Shown here: positions 1-7,872 of the stretch, piece by piece
How positions within the stretch are numbered: the stretch's first letter is position 1
Layout of the letters: each line of letters begins with the position of its first letter
Assembly (NCBI GenBank): GCA_002448975.1
Contig: DKBO01000234.1
Span: forward strand, 1-21,170
Length of the DNA stretch: 21,170 nt
Direction: 5' to 3'
Source: Nitrospiraceae bacterium UBA6898
GTDB lineage: Bacteria > Nitrospirota > Thermodesulfovibrionia > Thermodesulfovibrionales > UBA6898
The notes under the pieces: generated by a model
What the model saw: the letters and a program-made list of their open reading frames with translations, nothing else
Databases searched by the model: none
Told to the model about the DNA's origin: nothing
Made by a program: the position numbers and the translations under genes

Positions 1-51
1 CTCCTGAAGCCCGGCATGACCGTTTTTGTAGAGATACGGAAGGAAGCATAG
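1..51 (+). CDS. C-terminal end of an HlyD/MacA-type membrane-fusion (adaptor) protein, partial
   Basis: The reading frame is open from the left edge and stops with TAG at 49-51. It encodes 16 residues, LLKPGMTVFVEIRKEA. The LKPGM-x-hydrophobic strand is the typical end of the beta-barrel domain in HlyD/MacA adaptors, and the adaptor at 3842-5005 in this same window carries the matching segment LKLKPGMTTNVAI. An ABC ATPase and an ABC-2 permease follow, which is the usual order of an adaptor-ATPase-permease exporter. The family call rests on very few residues plus this context. The rest of the gene lies upstream of the window. Confidence 0.6.
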   Translation, partial: LLKPGMTVFVEIRKEA

Positions 52-83
52 CGCGACATTCATTGTCCCGACGCGATCAGTGG

Positions 84-98
84 TCAGGAAAGTCCTGA
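84..98 (+). repeat. Small inverted repeat upstream of the ABC ATPase
   Basis: TCAGGA and TCCTGA form a perfect 6-bp stem around a 3-base loop (AAG). An overlapping alternative pairs GATCAG (75-80) with CTGATC (95-100). It lies in the 69-bp gap between the adaptor stop and the ABC ATPase start. No T-tract follows, so it is not an obvious terminator. It could be an RNA hairpin affecting translation of the next gene, or chance. Confidence 0.3.
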
Positions 99-120
99 TC
101 TCACGTCCGGCCTGAACGCG

Positions 121-1152
121 ATGCATACAGAAAGAATGAACTCCATGCAGAACAATACGGCTATTACGGTCACGGACATCACGAAGAAATACGGCTCCAC
201 CGTAGCTGTGGACGCGGTGAGCTTTACCGTAGATGAAGGGGAGTTCTTCGGGTTCCTCGGGCCGAACGGTGCAGGCAAGACAACGCTTATCCGTATGCTC
301 ACCACCCTTCTGAAACCCACGAGCGGCACTGCTGTTGTCGCCTGCTGCGACGTGAAGAAGGACCCTGCCGCCGTGCGCAGGGAGATAGGAGTGGTCCCCC
401 AGGCGATGACCAGCGACCTCGATCTGACGGGATACGAAAATATGGATATCTACGGGAGGTTCTACGGCCTCGGTGCACGGGAGCGGAAGGAAAGGATCGC
501 TTACCTGCTGGATATGGTCGGGCTTACGGCGCGGGCTCATGACCTGGTCGCTGCATATTCCGGCGGCATGAGAAGAAGGCTTGAGATCGCGCGCGTGCTG
601 GTGCACAGGCCGCGGATACTCTTCCTTGACGAACCCACGATCGGGCTTGACCCCCAGTCGCGCCATGTGGTCTGGAACTTCCTCGAAAAGCTCATGCAGG
701 GTGATACCATGACCGTGTTCCTCACGACGCATTACATGGAGGAGGCGGAAGTACTCTGCAGCCGGGTCGCCATCATCGACAACGGAAAGATCATCGCACT
801 CGGAAGCCCGTCCGAACTCAAGGCCAGTATTCCGGGCAGTGATATCATTTCCCTCTCGATCGGAAACCTCACCGACGACATCATGACCATGATACAGGGC
901 CTGCCGTTCGTGCACCAGGTGAAGACCGAGGATTCCTCGGTCAGGGTGTACGTGGACAACGGTGCCACGAACCTTCCCTCACTTCTTGACGAAGTGAAGG
1001 TTTCAGGAGGGGCCGTGCATTCGGCGACGATCCATGAGCAGTCTCTTGAGGACGTCTTCATCCACTATACGGGAAAATCGATCCGCGAAGAAGAAGCCAG
1101 AAAGGTCAGTTTCTTCGTCGGTGCGGGAATTCCGCAGAAGTGGGGACGATGA
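121..1152 (+). CDS. ABC transporter ATP-binding protein, DrrA/ABC-2 exporter type
   Basis: This ATPase energises an ABC-2 type exporter at the inner membrane. Numbered from the ATG at 121 (343 residues), it shows Walker A GPNGAGKT at 47-54, a Q-loop (VVPQ) near 90-93, the signature YSGGMRRR at 145-152, Walker B ILFLDE at 165-170 followed by PTIGLD, and the H-loop TTH at 201-203. The SGGMRRRLEIAR signature and the roughly 100-residue C-terminal extension are typical of the DrrA/NodI/YhhJ-partner group. The permease gene follows after 46 bp and an adaptor gene precedes it, so it is probably the motor of a tripartite efflux pump. The substrate cannot be read from sequence. In-frame ATGs at 136 and 145 are alternative starts, and none of the three has a convincing Shine-Dalgarno sequence. 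Confidence 0.93.
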   Translation: MHTERMNSMQNNTAITVTDITKKYGSTVAVDAVSFTVDEGEFFGFLGPNGAGKTTLIRMLTTLLKPTSGTAVVACCDVKKDPAAVRREIGVVPQAMTSDLDLTGYENMDIYGRFYGLGARERKERIAYLLDMVGLTARAHDLVAAYSGGMRRRLEIARVLVHRPRILFLDEPTIGLDPQSRHVVWNFLEKLMQGDTMTVFLTTHYMEEAEVLCSRVAIIDNGKIIALGSPSELKASIPGSDIISLSIGNLTDDIMTMIQGLPFVHQVKTEDSSVRVYVDNGATNLPSLLDEVKVSGGAVHSATIHEQSLEDVFIHYTGKSIREEEARKVSFFVGAGIPQKWGR

Positions 1153-1198
1153 AGCATGCCACGGCCATCGGCAAGAGACAGAAGGCAGAAAACAGATA

Positions 1199-2314
1199 AT
1201 GATACGGCTGCTGGCAGTTGTTGAAAGAGACCTCAAGAAGTTTAAGCGCAACCCGATCGTGATCGCGATGAGCGTCGTGATGCCGATCGCCTATCTGGTC
1301 ATTCTCGGCAATTCGTTCCAGGGGAAATTGAAGAGCCTGCCCGTTGCCCTCGTGAACCAGGACAGCGGCCCCTACGCGCGACAGGTCGTTGAGAACCTTC
1401 GCGCTATTGAGGCCGGACCAGCAACGTTCACGCTCCTGCCCATGAAAGACCGCGCAGAAGCCATTGCCGGCATACGGAAGGGGGTCTATAAGGCGGCGGT
1501 GATCGTGCCTTCCGATTTCAGCAGGAAGGTGGTGCTGAAAAGCGGGCCGGAGATCGGGCTGTTCCTCGACAATACCGACGGCATATCCTCAGAGAACATA
1601 CGCAGTCTTGTCACTGCTGCAGTGCGGTCTATGAGGACCGAGCATGTTGCCATACGGGATACATACGAAGATGTGCAGCTCAGGGACATCGACCTGTATG
1701 CGAAGGTGGACTATTACCAGTCTCTGGTGCCCGGTGTGGTCATTATGGCGATATTCCTGGGAACCCTGACGTCCGGGGCATTTAACCTGGTGATGGACCG
1801 GTTCCTCGGTATTGACGAGAGCTATCTCCTTACGCCGCTGTCCAAGTCGCATATTGTGGGGGGACTTGTGATCAGCGGTCTTTCCATAACCACCGTGATA
1901 GCCGCCCTCATTTTTGCGGTCAGCATGGTCATAACCGGCATCCCGTTTTCGCGGGGGGTGGGGCAATGCTTTTCGATATTCGCCATCATCGTCCTTACGA
2001 CGCTCTGTCTCCTGAGCCTTATGTTCGTAATTCTTGGCCGCGTATACCATCCCCGGATTGTCGGCATCCTGAGCGGGTTCCTCAATGTGATCCTCTTTTT
2101 CCCCAGTGGTGCGGTCTATCCGATCGCAAGCTTTCCCGGCTGGCTCAGGACCTTTGCGCTGGTGAACCCGGAAGCCTATGCAGTCGACGCACTGAAAGCA
2201 GTGCTTTTCAAGCATGCCGGCCTTGCGGCGATCTCCGGAGATCTGCTGTTCCTGGCCGTATTTACTGCAGTCATGATGTCCGTGGCGATCGTGAGCTTCA
2301 GAAGGACAATATGA
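1199..2314 (+). CDS. ABC-2 type transporter permease (DrrB/YhhJ-like)
   Basis: This 371-residue inner-membrane permease pairs with the preceding ATPase. One membrane helix lies near residues 20-37, followed by a large soluble, presumably periplasmic, domain (about 40-175). A C-terminal bundle has helices near 177-197, 217-245, 257-280, 286-302 and 349-366. This is the ABC2_membrane_3 (YhiI/YhhJ/YbhR-like) topology. The frame is open further upstream to 1034 but that part overlaps the ATPase gene. The ATG at 1199 (MIRLLAVVERDLKKFKRNP) gives the standard N-terminus, with a cytoplasmic RDLKKFKRNP stretch before the first helix. I see no lesion. It probably forms one operon with the flanking adaptor and ATPase. 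Confidence 0.9.
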   Translation: MIRLLAVVERDLKKFKRNPIVIAMSVVMPIAYLVILGNSFQGKLKSLPVALVNQDSGPYARQVVENLRAIEAGPATFTLLPMKDRAEAIAGIRKGVYKAAVIVPSDFSRKVVLKSGPEIGLFLDNTDGISSENIRSLVTAAVRSMRTEHVAIRDTYEDVQLRDIDLYAKVDYYQSLVPGVVIMAIFLGTLTSGAFNLVMDRFLGIDESYLLTPLSKSHIVGGLVISGLSITTVIAALIFAVSMVITGIPFSRGVGQCFSIFAIIVLTTLCLLSLMFVILGRVYHPRIVGILSGFLNVILFFPSGAVYPIASFPGWLRTFALVNPEAYAVDALKAVLFKHAGLAAISGDLLFLAVFTAVMMSVAIVSFRRTI

Positions 2315-2650
2315 TTTCTGAAAATTATTTAATAATTTGTTCATATTCTCTTCATTATCCTGAGTTATTATGTATTCAAGGGCAAAAACCCTTAGCTAAA
2401 ACCCCTCCTAACGGTAGCCGGTCCCCCACCGGCTACCAACTTTTTTCCCGGGAAGAATCATGAAAACATCACAAAGAACCCCTTTTTTCCTTGGAAGAAC
2501 TGCGCAAAGATGCAGAAAGGGAGTTCACACAATTTTTCCTGCCGGGAAGGCGCCGCCCGACCGGCGCAAACAGGACAGTTTGCTGTTCCCAATTTGCATG
2601 ATTTGTTATACCCTATCGTAGATGGCAAATTTTGTTAAAGGAAGGTTCAC
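2315..2650. other. 336-bp intergenic region between the ABC-2 permease and the PilT-like gene
   Basis: Apart from the terminator at 2413-2446, it holds a GC-rich imperfect inverted repeat near 2541-2565 and a short perfect hairpin, GCAAAC (2566-2571) / GTTTGC (2578-2583). An AT-rich stretch at 2591-2640 should contain the promoter of the downstream gene. A TGTTATACC string (2605-2612 region) resembles an extended -10 element, but I see no good -35. No open frame here looks coding. Confidence 0.5.
2413..2446 (+). terminator. Rho-independent terminator after the ABC-2 exporter genes
   Basis: A perfect 10-bp GC-rich stem, GGTAGCCGGT / ACCGGCTACC, encloses a loop of five C. After AAC there is a run of six T. 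It lies 99 bp beyond the permease stop and fits transcription termination of the + strand export operon. Confidence 0.8.
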
Positions 2651-3754
2651 ATGGATCCCATTATTTCAGTTTTTCAGAAGGTGCTTCAGAAGGCGAAGGA
2701 AATACAGGTCTCGGACATCCATCTCAGCGTCGGTTCGCCATGGAAATACCGGCAGCACGGCCATGTCATAGGCATCAAGTCACTCCCTCCCCTGAAGGTG
2801 CCCGAAGCTGAGGTGATCGTCAGGCATATCATCACCCAGTCCCATATTGTCCCGGAGGAAGAGATCGAGAAGGCCGCAAAGGGCCTGAAGGACTTTGATT
2901 GCTCGTACTCGCTGCCGGGTGTCTGCCGCTTCAGGGTCAATATCTGTCGTCAGCGGGGCTCGTTCGCGATCGTGCTCAGGGTCGTCCCGTATGAGATCCC
3001 TTCGACGGAAGCTCTCGGCCTGCCGCAGGTCATCAGGGACATTGCCATGGAGGAACGCGGACTGATCCTGGTCACCGGTGTGACCGGAAGCGGAAAGTCC
3101 ACGACCATGGCGTCCATGATCAATCTGATCAATAACACCAAGCCCTGCAAGATCGTGACGATAGAGGATCCCATCGAGTACCTGCATAACGAGATCAAGT
3201 CCTCGGTGATCCAGCGCGAGGTCGGTTCCGATACGGAAAGCTTTTCCAAAGCGCTCCGTGCAGCGCTTCGGCAGGACCCCGACATCATCATGGTGGGAGA
3301 GATGCGCGACAGGACAACAATTGATATTGCCCTGAAGGCCGCAGAGACGGGTCATCTGGTAATGTCAACGCTCCATACGGTCGATGCGCCGAAGACCATT
3401 CAGCGGATCATCAGCGCCTTTGAGCTGAGCGAGCAGCTGACCGTCAGGAAACGGCTCTCCGAAGCGCTGACCGCGGTAGTTTCCCAGCGGCTCCTCCGGA
3501 GAAAGGACAATGCGGGCCGTGTCGCTGTCGTGGAGGTGATGCGCAATACCCTGACGATACGTGACTGCGTTGAAAACCCGGACAAGACCGCAACAATGCG
3601 GGACTTTATTGCTGCGGGCAGGGACCAGTACGGCATGCAGACCTTCGATCAGCATATCACTGACCTCTACACCCAGGAGACCATCGATTTCGAGACAGCG
3701 AAGGCTGCGGCAACGAGCCCTGCTGACTTTGAACTGGGCGTCAGGATCCACTGA
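2651..3754 (+). CDS. pilT: PilT/PilU-family type IV pilus retraction ATPase
   Basis: This 367-residue cytoplasmic hexameric ATPase of the GspE/PilT superfamily would power pilus retraction. Conserved boxes are Walker A GVTGSGKST (143-151), the Asp box IVTIEDPIEY (168-177), Walker B DPDIIMVGEMRD (209-220) and the His box GHLVMSTLHT (234-243). The N-terminal domain has the PilT-like SDIHLSVG (21-28). The C-terminus (MRDFIAAGR...QTFDQHITDLY) corresponds to the PilT region around the AIRNLIRE motif. The length is typical of PilT/PilU. The ATG at 2651 is preceded by AAAGGAAGG with 5-bp spacing. It stands alone between two export operons, with no other pilus gene in the window. PilT versus PilU cannot be settled from here. 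Confidence 0.9.
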   Translation: MDPIISVFQKVLQKAKEIQVSDIHLSVGSPWKYRQHGHVIGIKSLPPLKVPEAEVIVRHIITQSHIVPEEEIEKAAKGLKDFDCSYSLPGVCRFRVNICRQRGSFAIVLRVVPYEIPSTEALGLPQVIRDIAMEERGLILVTGVTGSGKSTTMASMINLINNTKPCKIVTIEDPIEYLHNEIKSSVIQREVGSDTESFSKALRAALRQDPDIIMVGEMRDRTTIDIALKAAETGHLVMSTLHTVDAPKTIQRIISAFELSEQLTVRKRLSEALTAVVSQRLLRRKDNAGRVAVVEVMRNTLTIRDCVENPDKTATMRDFIAAGRDQYGMQTFDQHITDLYTQETIDFETAKAAATSPADFELGVRIH

Positions 3755-3841
3755 GAAGACCCGACGGAAGAAGGATACAGCTCATAGGCGCCGGTATTGC
3801 GCATGCCCATAGTGCCTGATGCGTATGCAGCTGGAGGACGA

Positions 3842-5005
3842 ATGAAAAAGTTAGTTGCCATTACAGTTGTTTTTGCTGTTGCAGGAATCGCCGGGTATTT
3901 CTGGTTCAGCAGCCGCGATAGCGAACCGAAATTCAGAACGGAAAAGATCGCGCGGGGAGACATCACGTCCACGGTCACGGCATCGGGGACCGTAAATGCC
4001 GTCACGACCGTCCTTGTCGGCACCCAGGTCTCTGGCACCATAAAGGAGATCTTTGCGGACTACAACACGCCGGTAAGGAAGGACCAGGTCATTGCCCGTA
4101 TCGACCCTGCTACGTTCGAAGCCCAGGTGGATCAGGCCAGGGCAGCCCTCGTCTCCACCCAAGCGAACCTTGACAAATCCGAAACGGCCCTCGTTGATGC
4201 GCAACGGACCCTGAACAGGTCAAAAGAGCTGTTCGGCAAGGACCTCATAGCCCGCAGCGATCTTGACACGGCGGAAACGAATTTCCTTTCAGCCAAGGCA
4301 CAGGTGGGTGTCTCGAAGGCGCAGATCGCGCAGGCAGAGGCAGCGCTCAGGACCGCCGAGACGAACCTGCGGTACACGAGGATCGTATCGCCGGTCGACG
4401 GCATTGTCGTGTCGCGGAACGTGGATGTCGGCCAGACCGTGGCTGCGAGCTTCCAGACCCCTACGCTTTTCACCATTGCCCAGGACCTAACCAAGATGCA
4501 GATCGACACGAATGTGGATGAGGCCGACATCGGCAGGATAGCAACCGGTATGGCTGTTGAGTTCACGGTCGATGCCTATCCCGAAACGACCTTCACGGGG
4601 AAGGTCTTCCAGGTGCGGAATGCGCCGATCACGGTCCAGAATGTCGTTACCTATGATGTCGTCATCAAGGTAGACAACCCTGACCTGAAACTGAAGCCGG
4701 GCATGACCACGAACGTCGCTATCATCATATCGACGAAGCACGGGATTGTCAGGATACCCAAAGCCGCACTCCGTTTCAGCCCGCTCCCGCCGGAAAAGAA
4801 CCGGACTGCCAGAAAGCAGCAGAAAGGACCTGCTGTCTGGATACTCGAAAACAACGCGCCCAGGCGAATACCGGTCACGGTGGGCATCAGCGACGGCAGC
4901 TACAGCGAGCTGCTTTCCGGAGAGATCAGGGAGGGTCAGGAAGTTATCGTGGAGTCCCTTGCCAAGGCTCCGGAGCGTTCTGCAACTCCACCGAGAATGT
5001 TCTGA
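3842..5005 (+). CDS. MacA/HlyD-family periplasmic adaptor of a tripartite ABC efflux pump
   Basis: This 387-residue adaptor joins an inner-membrane ABC pump to an outer-membrane channel. An N-terminal signal-anchor helix lies at about residues 5-21. The first half of the biotinyl-lipoyl domain is near 50-90, an alpha-hairpin coiled coil rich in Ala, Gln and Glu is near 95-178, and the second lipoyl half (VSPVDGIVVSRNVDVGQTV) is at 182-200. The beta-barrel domain ends with LKLKPGMTTNVAI, and a membrane-proximal domain follows. The frame is open back to 3797, but the ATG at 3842 has GGAGG upstream and gives the expected MKK-hydrophobic N-terminus. The ATPase gene starts 1 bp after the stop, so the two are almost certainly cotranscribed. 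No outer-membrane TolC-type gene is present. Confidence 0.92.
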   Translation: MKKLVAITVVFAVAGIAGYFWFSSRDSEPKFRTEKIARGDITSTVTASGTVNAVTTVLVGTQVSGTIKEIFADYNTPVRKDQVIARIDPATFEAQVDQARAALVSTQANLDKSETALVDAQRTLNRSKELFGKDLIARSDLDTAETNFLSAKAQVGVSKAQIAQAEAALRTAETNLRYTRIVSPVDGIVVSRNVDVGQTVAASFQTPTLFTIAQDLTKMQIDTNVDEADIGRIATGMAVEFTVDAYPETTFTGKVFQVRNAPITVQNVVTYDVVIKVDNPDLKLKPGMTTNVAIIISTKHGIVRIPKAALRFSPLPPEKNRTARKQQKGPAVWILENNAPRRIPVTVGISDGSYSELLSGEIREGQEVIVESLAKAPERSATPPRMF

Positions 5006-5006
5006 T

Positions 5007-5699
5007 ATGGGCCTGATCGAGGCGCAGGGTATAAGCAAGACATACAGCTTCGGCGAGGTTGAGGTCAGGGCGCTCTGCCCGACATCGCTGACCATAGAAG
5101 CGGCCGAGTTCATCGCGATCATGGGTCCTTCGGGATCGGGCAAATCAACGCTCATGAACATACTCGGGTGTCTTGACAAGCCGACAACAGGAACGTATCT
5201 CCTTGATGGTGTCGATGTCGGAGGTCTGGGCAGGGACGAACGCGCCGAGATCCGGAACAAAAAGATCGGTTTTGTCTTTCAGGGCTTTAATCTCCTGCCG
5301 AGGACATCAGCGATCGAGAATGTGGAGCTCCCGCTCCTGTATGACGGGCTCTCGGCGCAGGACCGCCGGCAGCGGGCATTGACTGCGCTGAAGAAGGTGG
5401 GGCTGGAGGGGCGGGAAGATCACCATCCCAGCCAGCTTTCCGGCGGCCAGCAGCAGCGGGTCGCCATCGCCCGGGCCCTGGTAAATAATGCACCGCTCAT
5501 CCTGGCTGACGAGCCGACAGGAAACCTCGACACAAAGACGAGTGCAGAGATCATGGACCTTTTCGTGAAGCTGAACACGGGGTCGAACATCACGGTCATG
5601 CTCGTTACCCATGAGCCCGACATCGCCGCATACAGCAGACGGGTGATACGGTTTCTCGACGGCTGCATCGTGAGCGACGAGGTGAAAAAGGCGTCATGA
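5007..5699 (+). CDS. MacB/LolD-type ABC transporter ATP-binding protein
   Basis: This 230-residue ATPase belongs to the MacB/LolD (type VII ABC) family. It has Walker A GPSGSGKS (40-47), Q-loop VFQGFNLLPR (90-99), signature LSGGQQQR (144-151), Walker B LILADE (164-169) with the family-specific PTGNLD, and H-loop VTHE (200-203). Its start follows the adaptor stop by one base. In classical MacB the ATPase and permease are one polypeptide. Here the protein ends at its own TGA and the permease is a separate gene 230 bp downstream. Together the three genes form an adaptor-ATPase-permease exporter. The substrate (macrolide, lipopeptide, siderophore or other) is not determinable. Confidence 0.93.
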   Translation: MGLIEAQGISKTYSFGEVEVRALCPTSLTIEAAEFIAIMGPSGSGKSTLMNILGCLDKPTTGTYLLDGVDVGGLGRDERAEIRNKKIGFVFQGFNLLPRTSAIENVELPLLYDGLSAQDRRQRALTALKKVGLEGREDHHPSQLSGGQQQRVAIARALVNNAPLILADEPTGNLDTKTSAEIMDLFVKLNTGSNITVMLVTHEPDIAAYSRRVIRFLDGCIVSDEVKKAS

Positions 5700-5928
5700 A
5701 GAAAACGGAGAACAGGTAAGCGTGACAGGGCCGGGGCATGTTTCTGAAACAGCAGAGAGTGACATGATCGTTCAGCGGCCTATGCAGGGAAGGAAATGGT
5801 ATCGTGTGCGTGGATAATCTCTGCCCCATGATGTCAAAAAACAGGTATGTTTACAGGGTGTCAGTATGCTGTGTCATCGTAATACACCAGGCCTGTTCCA
5901 TCAAAAAAATGTCTGTGGGCATTGCAGC
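5700..5928. other. 229-bp gap inside the MacAB-like export operon
   Basis: Most genes of such exporters abut, so this gap is unusual. An ATG overlapping the ATPase stop (ATGA at 5696-5699) opens a frame of only seven codons ending at 5719. A GTG at 5722 opens a 31-codon frame to 5817 (VTGPGHVSETAESD...). Neither resembles a known protein and neither has a strong ribosome binding site. It may be a decayed gene segment, a leader, or simply spacer. Confidence 0.35.
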
Positions 5929-7158
5929 ATGATCAACATCCCTTCAACCATACGGATATCCTTCCGGGCGCTCAGGGTGAACAAGATGCGCTCCTCGCTG
6001 ACCATGCTCGGCATCATCATCGGCGTCGGAGCGGTGATTGCCATGCTTGCCGTCGGTACCGGCGCTCGGCAGAAGATTGCCGAGCAGATATCGAGCATCG
6101 GCAGCAACCTGCTCATCGTTCTTTCCGGTGCGAGCACGTCGGGCGGCAGACGCATGGGCTCCGGGACCCAGCCCTCGCTGTCTCTGGGAGACGCCGAGGC
6201 TATCAAGCGCGAATGCCCGTCAGTCCAGGATGTGGCTCCGGTGCTGGGCGGTATAGGACAGGTGGTTTTCGGGAACATGAACTGGTCGACAGGGGTCACG
6301 GGGACCACGCCGAGCATGCTCGCGGTCCGCGACTGGAACCTTTCGTCCGGCCGAATGTTCACCGAGGATGACGTGAAGGGAGCAACAAAGGTATGCATCC
6401 TCGGCCAGACCGTGGTCGATAATCTCTTCGGCAGCATAGATCCCGTAGGTTCGGTAATACGTATCAATAAGATACCATTCACCGTTGTCGGGGTCCTTGA
6501 GATAAAGGGCCAGTCACCGGGGGGACAGGATCAGGACGACACCATCTATGTCCCGATCACCACTGCACAGAAGAAGCTTTTCGGCACTGCCTTTCCGGGG
6601 ATGATACGGATGATGATGGTGAAGGCGCGCACCGTGGAGGATCTTTTACGGGCAGAGCAGGAGATCGCCGAGCTGCTCAGGCAGCGCCACAAGATCGGTC
6701 AGAAGCAGGAGGACGACTTCACGGTCAGAAACCTTACCCAGATGCTCCAGGCCACGGAGCAGTCGACAAAGGTGATGACCATTCTGCTCGGCGCGATTGC
6801 CTCGGTCTCGCTCCTGGTAGGCGGCATCGGCATCATGAACATCATGCTCGTGTCCGTGACCGAGCGTACCCGCGAAATCGGGATCCGCATGGCTGTCGGA
6901 GCCAAGACATGGGATATCCGGCTCCAGTTCATCATTGAGGCGCTCACCCTCTCCATGATCGGTGGCGTTGCCGGCATCCTCGTCGGTCTCGGGGTCTCCG
7001 AAGCGCTCGCACTCTTTGCCGGGTGGTCGGTCATAGTATCGCCCTTTTCCGTCATCCTCTCCTTCGGCTTCTCCGGAATCGTGGGCATATCCTTCGGATT
7101 CTACCCTGCTTACAAGGCCTCGCTGCTCGATCCGATCGAAGCCCTCCGCTACGAATAG
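5929..7158 (+). CDS. MacB/FtsX-family ABC transporter permease
   Basis: This 409-residue permease completes the MacAB-like exporter. It has one membrane helix near residues 22-43 (SSLTMLGIIIGVGAVIAML), then a large periplasmic MacB_PCD domain (about 44-280). Three more helices lie near 284-308, 336-362 and 372-393. The family motif TERTREIGIRMAVGA spans 311-325, and the C-terminus is YPAYKASLLDPIEALRYE. The frame is open to an earlier ATG at 5866, which would add 21 residues of unrelated character. The ATG at 5929 (MINIPSTIRISFRALRVNKMRSSLT) gives the family N-terminus, although its Shine-Dalgarno sequence is weak. MacB-type permeases act mechanically on periplasmic substrates with MacA-like adaptors rather than moving them across the inner membrane. 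Confidence 0.92.
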   Translation: MINIPSTIRISFRALRVNKMRSSLTMLGIIIGVGAVIAMLAVGTGARQKIAEQISSIGSNLLIVLSGASTSGGRRMGSGTQPSLSLGDAEAIKRECPSVQDVAPVLGGIGQVVFGNMNWSTGVTGTTPSMLAVRDWNLSSGRMFTEDDVKGATKVCILGQTVVDNLFGSIDPVGSVIRINKIPFTVVGVLEIKGQSPGGQDQDDTIYVPITTAQKKLFGTAFPGMIRMMMVKARTVEDLLRAEQEIAELLRQRHKIGQKQEDDFTVRNLTQMLQATEQSTKVMTILLGAIASVSLLVGGIGIMNIMLVSVTERTREIGIRMAVGAKTWDIRLQFIIEALTLSMIGGVAGILVGLGVSEALALFAGWSVIVSPFSVILSFGFSGIVGISFGFYPAYKASLLDPIEALRYE

Positions 7159-7196
7159 CGTCATATAACGCCATACAACAGTTCTCCTTATGGACA

Positions 7197-7217
7197 GACG
7201 CCGATTGGGCTGGCGTC
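7197..7217 (+). terminator. Weak hairpin after the MacB-like permease, possible terminator
   Basis: GACGCC (7197-7202) and GGCGTC (7212-7217) form a perfect 6-bp GC-rich stem with a 9-base loop. Only CCCTTTC follows, so the U-tract is poor. It lies 39 bp past the permease stop and separates the export operon from the redox/copper cluster. Confidence 0.35.
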
Positions 7218-7239
7218 CCTTTCACGCCCATCTCCGTTC

Positions 7240-7269
7240 TTCATGAAATCTCCAGATTTTATTCATAAT
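7240..7269 (+). promoter_or_regulatory. Candidate promoter of the redox/copper gene cluster
   Basis: CATAAT at 7264-7269 matches the -10 consensus at five of six positions, with TTCATG at 7240-7245 as a weak -35 (18-bp spacer). It sits 30 bp before the first gene of the cluster in an AT-rich stretch. This is a visual match only. Confidence 0.3.
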
Positions 7270-7299
7270 AGCTTCAAACAGGCGTGGTTTACTTAAAGT

Positions 7300-7872
7300 A
7301 TGAACAGACGAAAAGCATCGATACCATGGGCTTTTCTGATATTTCTGTTGCTCTTTCCGGTATGCAGTACCTCTGCTCATGACCTTGTCTGGCCCGGAGA
7401 TAAACTGAAGACCCTCTATCCTGAGGCCGAAACTTTTGAGCAGAAGAATCTCTATATTTCCGATCAGCAAAGGGCTGCACTGGAAAAGAAGCTGGGAGGA
7501 AGCCTGCCGGAGGAAGACCTCAAGCCATCAGTATACTTTGCCATTATCAGATCCGGTCCTGATGCCCGTCCCCGAAAGGCTGCCGTGCTACTGTTTGTCG
7601 ATGCTCCCGGTGAAAACGGCAAGATCGAGATGGGTGTCGTTGTCAGCGGGAGGGGAGAACTGATAAGAGTGCACGTATTTGAGAATAAGGAGCCGGAAAT
7701 GCTCAGCCGTCCTGATTTTCTCAAGCAGTTTGAAGGAAAGAAGGCTTCAGATAAGTTTCAGGTAGGCAGTGATATACAGGCACCGGCAGGTACCGTGAGA
7801 TCGGCCCAAGCCATAGCTTACGGAGCGAGAAGAGGACTTCTGATTATCGAGGAGCTGTTTAGAAAAAGATGA
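7300..7872 (+). CDS. Exported FMN-binding-domain protein, NosR N-terminal/RnfG-like
   Basis: This 190-residue protein has an N-terminal signal sequence (MNRRK, hydrophobic to about residue 24, Ala-His junction near 26-27). The body resembles an FMN_bind domain, as found at the N-terminus of NosR and in RnfG/NqrC. It has a (K)AAVLLFVDAPGENGKIEMGVVVSG strand region at 93-117 and a C-terminal GSDIQAPAGTVRSAQAI segment (157-172). That segment lines up with the flavin attachment region DxxSGATxTS, but the usual SGAT is replaced by PAGT, with Thr165 as the only candidate acceptor. Covalent FMN is therefore possible but unproven. The stop overlaps the start of the next gene (ATGA), a 4Fe-4S membrane protein, so the two look like a NosR protein split in two. 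It probably passes or receives electrons in the periplasm. Confidence 0.72.
   Translation: MNRRKASIPWAFLIFLLLFPVCSTSAHDLVWPGDKLKTLYPEAETFEQKNLYISDQQRAALEKKLGGSLPEEDLKPSVYFAIIRSGPDARPRKAAVLLFVDAPGENGKIEMGVVVSGRGELIRVHVFENKEPEMLSRPDFLKQFEGKKASDKFQVGSDIQAPAGTVRSAQAIAYGARRGLLIIEELFRKR

Noticed and set aside
1589..2344. 251-codon minus-strand open frame opposite the ABC-2 permease
   Set aside because: It is fully antisense to a clear membrane protein gene and its translation is His/Arg/Asp-rich, the usual complement of hydrophobic codons.
2605..2640. TGTTATACC as extended -10 and TGGCAAATTTTGTT as a sigma-54-like site before the PilT-like gene
   Set aside because: Neither has the partner element at the proper spacing; the sigma-54 match lacks the GC of the -12 box.
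4487..5260. 257-codon minus-strand open frame across the adaptor and ATPase genes
   Set aside because: It spans two well-supported genes on the other strand and contains no family motif.
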